Shown here piece after piece: positions 24,367 to 52,300 of a DNA stretch of 64,000 bases. This stretch comes from Engraulis encrasicolus. Lineage: Eukaryota > Chordata > Actinopteri > Clupeiformes > Engraulidae. The translations under genes and the position numbers were made by a program. The stretch lies in contig NC_085865.1 of the NCBI RefSeq assembly GCF_034702125.1, forward strand, positions 46,397,856 to 46,461,855. The letters run 5' to 3'. Each line of letters opens with the position of its first letter. Within the stretch, counting starts at the first letter, position 1. The notes under the pieces are model-generated. The model was not told the DNA's origin. It did no database searches and saw only the letters and a program-made list of their open reading frames with translations.

Positions 24367-25203
24367 CTGTGAAAGTAGTGCAGATCATAGTTTGACAAGC
24401 CTGGCATTATTTTAGACACATTTAAATGGACATCATTATTATTTTGGACAGTACTAATGCAAGTACGTTTGTGTAACCTATGGTGGGTTTCCCTGCCACT
24501 TCATTCCAAGTCCTTCTTCCCCTAGAGGGCGCTGCGCCAAAAGCCCTTCTCTCACAGTCACCAAGGACTCCCCCCTGTATTTAACACGGAACTCAACCAT
24601 CCTTGTTACTCTTGTTCCAGTCCTCTTGTTCCAGAATCGGACGTATACAGAAAAGTGCACAGATACTTTTGAACAAAGCTTTTGTTTGCTATTTAGGCTG
24701 AATACAAGCAATAGACCGCTTAGTTCATTTACACAGCTGTAAGTTTAACCCCATTGCTAAGCGACAACACTGCAGAGCGCAGTGTTCTTCCTTTTGGAAG
24801 CTGGGACGTTTTCCTCTTCCAAGGTTTATCCGAATCCGTGAGCTAAGGACACACTCACTGTTAGTCTAGAATCTCAATTCGTAAGGACTCGACTTGTTCT
24901 CCGGTCCGAACCCAAGATCATAGGAATCTTGAGCTCTCCCACATTACAGTAGGCGATCTAAGCAATGATAGCTACTGAGATTTTTTCATGTACTTGTCTT
25001 ATTTGCATTCCTCTGTCTCTCTCTCCCTTTGTTAGCTTAGACTCCACTATTACTAACCCCTCTTCCAGTCTTGTGTACGAAACACTGCGAGTTTCATGCG
25101 GAACGACCTGAGCGGTTTCAAATGTTGTATCAATGCATATCAGCGTTTCGGACGCTCCATGGACTCTCCGAATGTACTAATTTGCTACTGCCCTGGCTAT
25201 TAG
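24367..25203 (-). other. Gene A intron 16 remnant, homologous to gene B intron 16
   Basis: From the loop 2 exon toward the gap this sequence tracks gene B 40.02-41.67 kb (for example 'gtacgaaacactgcgag', 'cggaacgacctgag'). It lacks the SINE and Harbinger-like MITE seen in B, so it preserves both empty sites. Homology ends near 25203; from there to the gap is unrelated sequence with repeated 'cgatccgg' motifs. Confidence 0.75.
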
Positions 25204-25532
25204 TGGTGTCAACAATGATCGATTCGGCGATGCAATCAAATGCGGGACATGGAAGATCCAGAATCGATCCGGGAAGTTCCAGAATCGATCCGGCAATTTT
25301 TCTAAGTTTCAATTACTTTCATGGATATTTCGGAAGCAAATGAATGTTAAATTAAATAAAAGCACTTCAAAACATTGCAAGACTGATACAGACTGATACA
25401 GAAAACAGCCAATAAATTGTTGCTTAGTATCTGATTACTTGTATTGCTTCATCTTGACTGATTAAACATTTGCTTTGCTTTCAGTAGAAATGTAATGCAT
25501 TGCAATGCATTGTAGAATTGAATCGGATCCGG

Positions 25533-25632
25533 NNNNNNNNNNNNNNNNNNNNNNNNNNNNNNNNNNNNNNNNNNNNNNNNNNNNNNNNNNNNNNNNNNNN
25601 NNNNNNNNNNNNNNNNNNNNNNNNNNNNNNNN
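25533..25632. other. Assembly gap, 100 N
   Basis: Exactly 100 undetermined bases, a conventional placeholder for a gap of unknown size. It falls inside gene A intron 16 homology on the left and spacer homology on the right. Confidence 0.99.
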
Positions 25633-28600
25633 ATTATATATTTTGAAAATATAGTTGTTAAAAGGGAGATTTCATCGCAATATGAGAATGGAAATATAGA
25701 GGCTTGGGCTTCAGGGCTCCTTTGACTCTTGAGTCCCTGGGCCTAGACCCAGTAGGCCCATGCATTAATCTGTCCTTGGGTGGTGCATGTCATCTTGTCA
25801 TCTCCTTCAGGGCCCCTGACCACTGCAACTGTTTCAGGAAACAGGCTCCTCCTCTGGGTCCACTGGCCAGCAGCATCACTTTGAGCTACTCTGAGGAGCC
25901 CGACTGTTCCTTTCAGCAGATGGCCACTTCATTGAGAATATGCCCAAGGAAGCAAAAGGATGGCTCTGTGATTCTTAATCACTCCCCCCCCAATTACGTA
26001 TGGATTTATTTAATCTTAAATGTAAGTATAATCAAGACTAGTCATGTGATGTGGTGTTATGTAGGCTAAGCTATGGTGGATCATATAAAAGGATGCTCTA
26101 AAACGAATTGTGTTGCATTTAGAAATGTAGTGCAGAGTCCTTACAGGCTATTTCTCCCTTCATTATTATACAGGAGGATTTTGTAGCTGAATAAAAGACC
26201 CTGCTGACACTCAATGGAAGATGTGCGTTACTCGTTTGAAGTGGACACTCACCTATTCAGGTAAATAGCACTTTATAAAACATATACAGTGGGTATATTT
26301 CTGAAGGTAACATTTTCGGAGAGAAAAAAAACATAACTTTTGCGATGCCCAAAAGTTATATTTTGCGAGAGAGATACAGAGATTTCCATTCATTTTCAAT
26401 TGTGATTTTTTTCCTGTATGTTGGTAATTGTTAGTTCAGTCTGTATTATTTATTTCTTAGGTAGCCTATCATATAGTGTTTGCTACCACTGCAGTAAGTT
26501 TAACTCTCCAGCTGCACAGGAAAACTGAATGTGTAAGCCTAGAGTTAAAGCCCCCTGTTGTTCACACACAGGCTATCTCTGTGGTAGGCTATGATTTTAG
26601 TAGGGTTTTCATCTGGCAGACCTATAAACAGACAAAGTCCACACAGCATAAAGTCGCTTTAAATTAGGAGGATTAGTCTTAGTAAGACTAGTGGAGAATG
26701 AATTTGACTTCTCAAATGTCTTTCCCCAACCCATACCCGAGAATGGCATTGCTGCCGCTGCCTTTCTTTTCTGTACCTCCCTGATAATCTGCCTCCCCCT
26801 GCCCCCTTCAGGCCACAAGCTCAATTACAGCATGCAGAGACTGGACAGATTAGAATGGCAAAGCACAAGCCAAAATTGTTCTAGGTCTGGAATGCACGAG
26901 CTAAGATTCTATTATCTCTGACTCTACCCTGCCCTTTGATCTAACTGGAAAGAAGGAAAATAGAACTCGGGTCATTTTAAAGTTTTTACCGCCATTCTTT
27001 TGCAGATAACCGTTGGTTTTAGTAAGTAGAAGATATTATATTATTCTGTACTAATTGTTTAGCCAGGTATATTGTGCATGCCTTTTATAGTCCCGGAGGA
27101 CGGCGGGAAAAAGGGGCTGCCTTTTTCGTCTTCGGCAGGGATGGTAAATTACTTTGTGACAGATTGTACTCCAAGGATGAGATCCCCCATAGGAGAGGAC
27201 ACTCTCTCCATTCCTTCAAAGAACCGGGGACACATATTCTATTCTTACCTGTTCTCAAACTGACATCCTCCCTGGGTTAGACAAAGCGAATCACACTGAA
27301 TTTTCTTGTTATGTGCATTCACATTCAATAGCTGCATTTCATTTCATTGTTGTAGTGCCATCATGTAGAGTTAGACATCAGTTAGAGAATAGGCAGTGAG
27401 AAATCATCAATAAAGTGATGCCAGTAAATAGTAATGAAATTCTATTGTAAACTACATTATAATAGTGTCAGTGACTGTCTTGTCTATGAAAAGTGCTTGG
27501 GAAAAAGTGATTTAAAGTGTAATTTTTTTCTGCATCTTGTATTTGCATTACTGTATATTAGGGCCGCTGGAAGTTTAAACTGCCGGAGGCAAAATCATCT
27601 TGTCCCGTCTTATACATAGGTTTGTTTTCTGTCTAATTTATTAATCAATGAATGCATACACTTTAAGGTCGTTAATATCACTTGCTAAGCCCTCAACAAC
27701 CTTATACTCTTGTACCCAGACTAGAGTTGTAACAAAGTAGAAATACTTAAGTACTATACTTAAACATAAGTGCTAAAATGCAATAAATGTACTTTATTGG
27801 AGTATTATTTTTTCCTCTTCCACTTTTTCTTCACTACATATTTACGATGAATTTAATCATTTTACTCCAATACATGTTTCATGTACTTAAGTAAGTGGTT
27901 TATGAAAAATAAAGCATTAATACATTAACCAGGAGGCTGTGGTTAACCTGTTTGTGAGAGCCCTTTGCCTTTATGAGAATGATGCACCTGGGCTATTCTA
28001 TTATAAAATGGACAATTAGGCTTAACTTATATAGCAAGGAGTTTTGTTTATTGTACTTTTACTTTCAGAAATTAAGTAGTGATGTTTAAACACTTCCACT
28101 TGTACTTTGAATACTTGTGTAACAATTTCTTAATCACTTGCACTTGTAATTTTACTTCCAGCACTATCCAAGTATTGTTAAAATAATAATGATAATAATA
28201 ACTTGGTTTTATATAGCGCCTTTCAAATAACCCGAGGTCGCTTTACAAAAGGAAAATGGGCATAGGAATAAAGAGAGAGGAGAGGAAGGGGGTAGAGGTG
28301 GGGTTGGGGTAGGGTGGTTAAGGACCATAGGCCTCAGTGAATAAGTGTGATTTTAGGTGCTTTTTGAACGTAGCCAGTGTGGGGGCTTGACGGACATGGA
28401 GAGGTAGACTGTTCCAAAGGGTGGGGGCAGCAACACAGAAGGCTCTGTAACCAAAGCCTGGAAGTAAAACATATTTACTTCTAATATTTAGGTACAACAC
28501 ATATTGAATCTTTACTACTTCCACTTGAGGATGCTATTAGAATAGCACTTCTACTTTTAATCAAATCAGTTTCTTGACTTAATACTCGTACTACTCCACT

Positions 28601-28776
28601 CCTATGGTCCAGTACTTTATACATCTCAGATTGTAATTGACTAAATGTTATCTCCATTCTCTCACCCATTGACTACGGTCTGCTGCTGACAACCTCCTCA
28701 CCCCCATCATCACCACGACCAAATGCCAGATCCTCAGAAACAAAGCCTTTGATATCACTGCCCCACCCTATGAAAC

Positions 28777-28808
<32 letters not shown>

Positions 28809-29620
28809 ATTATTATTAATAATATTAATGTTGATATTAATATTAATATCATCATCATTTATTATTAGTAGTAGCAGCATTTATTCAGTTTTATTCACTG
28901 TGGGTTGGGTGTGGTGTGGCTGAAAAAAAATGTCACAGAGGGAAAATTGTGGTGCAACATTGTTCATAAAAGACAACTACGGTGCTATTTCAACTATTAC
29001 TATGTATCTGGGAAATAGATGATATGCATTACAGGAGAATTCCGGCTAATTTCAACATGTTGATGTATTACATATGCTACCCTCAATTTACTAATCTGAC
29101 GATGCAACATTTTTTGAACTACCATTTGTGAGATCCCTGGCCATGTTTACAGTAATAAGTGTGTGGTGTAAGTAACTGAGGTCATTTGTACTAGTTCACC
29201 AAGCAAGGCTCGAACCCGCTACCTACCACTCAACTCTCCAGCTCGGGCATGGGAGGCCCAGCACCATACCGCTGAGCCAAAGTTTTGGTTTAAGAGGGAG
29301 GCTTGCTAATGTTCTGTGCCAAACTCTGCTAGTTGGCATCCGTTACACTCAAGTATCACCCCAATAGTAATTGCTGTAAGGTGTCTGCTAATGCTGCATA
29401 ACTTTTGGGTGATATTTGTATGTTAAGACATAAAAATGTAAACAAACCCTTGAATCCACTAGAATGGACAGGATCTCAAAAATGATAAACATAGTAACAG
29501 GGTACAATAGAGTATTGTGGTCAGTACAACTGACTGTTGAAATCGGCAAGAATGTTCCTTCAATTTACATCCTTGTTGTTGTTGATGTTGTTGTAGATGT
29601 GTCATGCTGTTGTTGTAAGA
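25633..29620. repeat. Spacer of tandem unit 2 (between genes A and B)
   Basis: Homologous to the spacers of unit 1 and unit 3. The block near 25725-25960 ('gagtccctgggcctagac') pairs with 52307-52520, and that from 25981 pairs with 1 and with 52555. A (TTA)n microsatellite lies at about 28778-28850. The open frames at 27072-27280 overlap in two frames ('LCDRLYSKDE' and 'VTDCTPRMRS') and have no recognisable domain, so no gene is called. Confidence 0.75.
28185..28470 (-). mobile_element. 3' end of a non-LTR retrotransposon (LINE)
   Basis: The minus strand (28318-28452) encodes GYRAFCVAAPTLWNSLPLHV and continues to a FKKHLKSHLF-like end. This 'AAPxLWNSLP...FKxxLKxxLF' ending is the familiar C-terminus of fish LINE ORF2 proteins. 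It is followed by 'ttatatagcgcctttcaaa' and an (AAT)n-type simple tail typical of LINE 3' ends. Only this terminal fragment is present. Confidence 0.75.
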
Positions 29621-29730
29621 AATTGATTATGTTGAATTGAGAGATGAACTGTTCAGTGTGTGTAACCTTGAGCTAAACATGCTTAAAACAATTAATTGAA
29701 ACAAGTCCAGAGTTGCTTTTTGCATTTTCA

Positions 29731-29736
29731 TTTATT
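29731..29736 (-). terminator. Poly(A) signal of gene B
   Basis: AATAAA on the minus strand about 320 nt downstream of the gene B stop, in the same context as in genes A and C. Confidence 0.7.
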
Positions 29737-30055
29737 CTATATCACTACTAGCCTGATAATCACCGGCTATCAAATCTCTTCGAGACTTGGTCTGACAAAG
29801 AACATAACAATTAACATTTCCCAAACGTCATGGTTGACCCACCTCCCTTGATTTGCTACTGTTTGTTTATTTCCCAACAAAGTGGGAGGAGTTCCCGATT
29901 TTTCCAGAGCTCAGAAACAATATTTGTATTGCTCCTGGCCTGACTAGAAGCAACGCTGAAGGTGTTGTGTCACTGGGAGGGTCTGGCCTGGCTACATCAC
30001 TACAGAAACCTCAGAGGCCAGAACACAAGGATGTGGGAGATCTTCAGGAGGATCT

Positions 30056-47616
<17,561 letters not shown>

Positions 47617-47660
47617 GCTTAATCACCTTATCCTAATTCAGACATCGGGGAAAAAAATAA

Positions 47661-47699
47661 AACTCCTCCATGAAAGCATCCCCCATGGTTAATCACCTA
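47661..47699 (-). pseudogene. Duplicate start-codon region 70 bp upstream of gene B ATG
   Basis: 47661-47699 repeats 47591-47629 with an exact 70-bp offset. It contains a second ATG (47684-47686) in nearly the same context, reading MGDAFMEEFYFFPRCLN and then TAG at 47633-47635. The 17-codon frame ends just upstream of the true start. The segment between the two ATGs looks like a pyrimidine-rich 3' splice site ending TTAG, so the duplicate may be intronic. A further fragment (aacggagcc, 47750-47758) resembles another part of exon 3. Confidence 0.7.
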
Positions 47700-48844
47700 C
47701 ATTTTGACATTTAAAAAGTGTTTATTTAAGACTGTAGAACGGATTGTCAAACGGAGCCACTGCCCCATGGTTCAGACTTTGAAAACGAAGGAAAGTCACA
47801 ATGGTAGAACAGACATTTTACATGACAGACATTTTACCTGAAGTCATTGTGTAGGCACTGATACATTTTTGCACAGGTCCTGAAGTATGATATCCGTCTA
47901 AGTAGCCTATTTCCAAACAAATTGTTTTTCAATAGCTTTAAGAGATTATAGTTGTGTGCCATGACACCTTGACAATATTAAGGTCATTACAAGGGAGTTA
48001 CATGGGGCCGGTTGCACCACATTTGGATTTGCAGTATTTTCAGCATGTGAATCTCACCTCGTTTGAGTTAAGCTTCAAATGGACAATGTTGATGTGATGT
48101 TACTTCTGAAAGTGAATAGAGAAGATACAGTGGCAAGATCAAACACATACAGTAGTATTCTCAGCTCTGTGTTGAGTAGCCCAACAATGTTCTTTCTCCA
48201 CTGCAATATGCACAAATTGTGTCTGTTTCTCTGGTCCCTGATAGCCTAGGACATCACATGCTGCTTTGCACAATAGCCCCGATCTGTAAGACAGCATAGA
48301 TTCTGTCCCTCAGCGAGGGTTCCTGATCATGGTCTCCAATAAGAGAGCAGGGAGGCGTGGAAAGACGATGACTGCAGTTTGTTTGAATAGATACTACTGA
48401 CACGATTGTCTAAGGGCTACGTATACCAAATGATACACATTCGTAATGCCCAATAAACAGTCGTCGTCAATCGTAAACCACACTCCTGCCTACGAGATTT
48501 ACAGTACACAGGTCTACAGACCTTATCTCGCTTGTGATTAGGTCTGGTGATAACCAGGCAAGGTCCCTGATGAGATGCAGTACCACCATGTGGTAGATAT
48601 CTGAATGGTGTTCGATACTTTTGTCAACCAGCCTGCCCATAATGGCCCATTCAATATTTGATTCATTACATAGACTGCCATCTGTCTGTCTGTCTGTCTG
48701 TCTCTCTATGTGTCGTTTGTCTTGATTTACAGTTTTATTTTATTATTTTCCTTAATTATTCTAGCCTTCATCCACTTGTCTCTTATCCTACCTATTTGTT
48801 AACTACTGTACCTGCCTGGTTGACCCTCATGTAGATCAGCTTAC

Positions 48845-48886
48845 CTCTGGGTTGGTCTATGCTGTGTCCACTACCACCACCACGAC
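48845..48886 (-). other. Putative non-coding exon 1 of gene B
   Basis: About 42 nt between the predicted start point and a GTAAGC donor. Length and place agree with MYH genes, in which the leader is spliced to an ATG-containing exon. A second leader exon between 48844 and 47630 may exist but I could not fix it. Confidence 0.5.
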
Positions 48887-48909
48887 TGAAAGCCACGAAT
48901 GATTTGCTT

Positions 48910-48918
48910 CTTTTATAG
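48910..48918 (-). promoter_or_regulatory. Candidate TATA box of gene B
   Basis: CTATAAAAG on the minus strand, 1.3 kb upstream of the start codon. About 30 nt downstream lies TTTCAGTCG, a possible initiator. After that comes a short leader ending in a strong donor (CCAGAG|GTAAGC, exon boundary at 48845). This fits the usual MYH arrangement of a tiny non-coding first exon (about 48845-48886). Just upstream is CCATATTGGG, a CArG-like SRF site with one mismatch (about 48932-48941). Confidence 0.65.
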
Positions 48919-48964
48919 GGGAGAGTCGATCCCAATATGGAGGTGAGCAACAAGTTGACCCCGG

Positions 48965-49075
48965 TCTCCCTATATTTTATAAAAGGAAAACCTCTGAATG
49001 GCTCCCATCCAGACATATGATTTGATATGGTGATTGACACAAACGGGAGCCAGTGTAAATGCAAATGCAGGTGGG
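48965..49075 (-). promoter_or_regulatory. AT-rich, E-box and octamer motifs upstream of gene B
   Basis: An AT-rich MEF2/SRF-like tract (plus strand 'ctatattttataaaagg', 48970-48986), a CATATG E-box (49014-49019), a perfect octamer ATGCAAAT (49059-49066) and a CAGGTG E-box (49068-49073). E-boxes bind MyoD-type factors in muscle promoters. Single motifs are weak evidence; the clustering within 160 bp of the TATA box is what supports the call. Confidence 0.4.
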
Positions 49076-49254
49076 GGAGAGGACAGCAGGACAGGGCAGC
49101 AGCATCAACTCCTGAACCCCAGACCATATCTAGGAGTTTGCTATTGTCAGATGGAACTCTCAGCATGTACACTATTTTAAAATCCATTTGGTCATTTACA
49201 TAACCAAGAACAAAATGCTGACCTATTGCATGATGCTCAATGAATCTCTACTGG

Positions 49255-49292
<38 letters not shown>

Positions 49293-49771
49293 CGTATACC
49301 GTATATATATATAATTTTAAGTGACCATATGTATCTACTTCTGTACATGACAATTGGTGGTTAAATAAAACAATATCTTAATTATTTTCCTGCAAACCTT
49401 TGTCTGTGATTGTTAATGATAAATGCACGGTCACATTGCTGGCAATGTGACAAGGGAGAGAAACACTATATGTTATGTGCCCTTTAAACATTTACTAAGT
49501 TGAACGAGGTCAAAACGACAGCTACAGCTGTCAACTTTTGTAGACCAAAGCAAGGTCAGAGCATGGGGACCCCTGATGTATTGTCAACCTGTTGTTCACA
49601 TCCACCTCGATTAACCTGTGCAATTCAGCTTAGGTTCCTTTTATTAGTTTACAAGTGGATCACATTGGCAACAAGGGGGTCAAGAAAGCTGTGACACACT
49701 AAGGAAAGCACCAGGCCACCCACAAGGTGTTAATGCTGTGTCTTTAAAACGCTCACACGTGTGTGCATCAC

Positions 49772-51486
49772 CAGTGGCGGAGCCAGACATTTATTCTTGG
49801 GGGAGCAATGGGGTAGCCACATGAATTTCACAGGGGCATGCTCTTACACAAAGAAAAAAAACACTCAAACACTATAGAATAGATAAAGAGAATGATTTTC
49901 TTGGGTTCTTATGACACCTGTGAGTGTTAACAGATTGAGCGGTTTCCGATTGTCATCTATGGGTTAAAGAAGGGCTTTGGGCAGATACACATTCTGTAGA
50001 ATTGTGTTCATATAAATCAAGACTTCTGTTTAATTCTGGCAGGATTTTAGTTTTAAGGCGTTCTTTTTAGTATTTTTGGGTTGGTAATCATTGGTCACAT
50101 TTGGCAACCATAACACCCACTGTGCACCCTATAACTGCACCCTTAAGTTTTAGGTCTTCTGTTATGTCAAACAGTATTTTTTGTGATTTTTTTGTAAGAA
50201 TTTTTGTGATTTGACCCTCAGAAACCCATTGCATTGCAAATGGCAAGATTTACAAAGAATTAGGGTATATAGTGCCTTACATTGACTGAACTTAACACAA
50301 ATTAGGCCAACATATCCCAACACCACAAAAATAGTATAGAAAAGATCACATTCCAAGTAAAAACATGGCCATTTTTGTATACTGTTAGCTGTCTTTTCTG
50401 AATACATTTCGAACCATTGTAGAAGTAATTATTTAATATGTAGATGTGCCAGAAATGTGGGAAACATGCGTTTTTGAGAAAAGTGATATGAAGGGCTGCT
50501 CTTATTTAGAAGGAAAATACCTAATACCTGGGTGCTAAGCCATTGGAATACACAGACAGGTGTGTACACCTGTAGGCTATCTGTGTTTGTGTATACGAGA
50601 ATCATATAGTGATTTGAGATGATAAAGATAAGTGTTTCACTGAAGCCCTATTGTAGATTTTCATTTCTCAGAAATGAACTTAAAAGTTTCTGCATCAGAG
50701 ACTTTGTAAAATTAGGTGCTTAGGTGTCTGAGAATTGATCAAATTATTTTCTACCATCTGTGTTTTACTGTTTTTATGTAATTTCAAATTTCCCATCAAT
50801 AATTTGAGTCTGAACTCAGACTGCACATTGAAGAGTTACTTCCATACTAAAATTCAGTCACTGTAATGTTGCAATGCTGTTAAGAACTTGCTACAGTTCA
50901 CACACATAAATAACAATGCTATCAAAGGTGCTGTAGGCCTACGGACATTCTTTTAAAATACTCATTAGCATATAGTCTATTCCAACACAAAGACAGCAAT
51001 TAGCATATGCCAGTGAATATTTGGACTTTAGACATGAGGTTTGAGTTGAATTCACAGGAATTAATCATGAAGCTACTTTCATTTACCACCAGAAACGAAT
51101 CTATTGATTTATCACATGGGCAATAGAGCATTATATAGTACTGAAAAATCTTAAAAAGCACACATCTGCTTCGATGAGTCTTTGCCGTCAGACCGTACAG
51201 CACAGAGAGTTCCCATGCATACCACTATACAGAAGGCATTCTAAGCTTTCGAATGGTATGCCCAAATTCACAAGGATGGTGTTTACACAAACTTGCATCA
51301 AAATGTGTGTGGGGAAAATGGTTATCCTTTATTCACTCGCGATAGCGATTTGCGGGCAATCTATGCGCTTCGTGTAATGCGAGTGGGCGGGGCTACTGTC
51401 CATTTTCTGGGGGAGCACTTGGGGTAGCCAATCAGATTTCAAGGGGGTCAAATGCTACCCTAGCCACCCCTGTAGCTCCGCCCCTG
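49772..51486. mobile_element. 1.7-kb hAT-type element upstream of gene B
   Basis: The termini are CAGTGGCGGAGC and GCTCCGCCCCTG, inverted with one mismatch, and an identical 8-bp repeat, tgcatcac, flanks it (49764-49771 and 51487-51494). Matching subterminal motifs ('gggggagcaatggggtagcc' left, 'gctaccctagccacccc' right) are inverted. The longest internal frames are about 80 codons, so it is non-autonomous. The termini resemble those of the 159-bp MITE at 3580. Confidence 0.92.
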
Positions 51487-51494
51487 TGCATCAC

Positions 51495-52300
51495 ATGCTA
51501 AAAGATGACCTTGCACTTCCAAGGATGAGCGATCCTCACTCTCCATACTCACACATCCTTCATTAGAGAGGTGTGTAATGACTGCATATTTCCTCTAATT
51601 ATATTCTCTGATTGGATGAAATCATTAAGACATTTCAGATACTGCTCAAATAGTAACTTTAGAAGTGAACTTACACCTTGTCCTCAACCTGACATGTATC
51701 AACACTGTGACAACAGCTGTCTAGGAGATAGCCACCGACCAACTGTTCTCAATCAAAGACAGGCACTTACAATTGTCATATTAATGACACAGAGCTATCT
51801 TTGTGCTTTAGTGAGAAGACTAAGGAAACAGCGATTTGTCAGTGAGACATGTTCTGTCATCGGCTATTAGCTACCTGACTTTGGCCTTGAAAGTAAATAG
51901 CTGGTCTGTTTAGGCCCAAGGACAGACGAAAGCACCTGCGGTATTGACAGCATGCACCAGAGCCATTAATAAACCTTCTCCCAAGGTTGCTGTCCCTCAA
52001 GCCGTTAATTAAGTGACAAACAAACCTTGGCACACCGTGTTGTTTACCATACAATGTTGCCTCCTTCTATTTGTCCTTGGGTACAAAGATAACCCTGTGA
52101 ATTTCTTGCTGAACACCATCTAGACACACACAAAGAACGTTTACGTGTAAACTTGCAACAGAGGGACTTGAAGCACATAAAAAACATCTCAGGATGAATA
52201 CAGTCTTATTCTGATTTCATATTCCTTTTGTATCAGGTTACCTTGTATGTATTGTGATTATTATCAGTACATCATGCAACATACAGATTTCATTCCTTTG
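51495..52300. other. Distal flank of gene B, no feature seen
   Basis: No open frame, splice-like exon or repeat boundary stands out. The 99-codon plus-strand frame at 51571-51870 has no recognisable domain. Confidence 0.5.

Larger units (their letters stand above)
47700..49771. other. Gene B leader intron and 5' flank
   Basis: Apart from the promoter motifs, this holds a (CTGT)n microsatellite (about 48680-48703), a (CA)n-(TA)n tract (about 49254-49313) and no recognised coding sequence. The 131-codon minus-strand frame at 48792-49187 overlaps the promoter and exon 1 and is rejected as a gene. Confidence 0.6.

Noticed and set aside
27072..27280. Two overlapping plus-strand frames in the unit 2 spacer, considered as a small zinc-finger (THAP-like) gene
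   Set aside because: No complete metal-binding pattern, two frames compete, no exon partners, and the segment is not found in unit 1 or 3 as an open frame.
48792..49187. 131-codon minus-strand frame upstream of gene B
   Set aside because: It spans the TATA box, the predicted leader exon and a donor site; no recognisable protein similarity.
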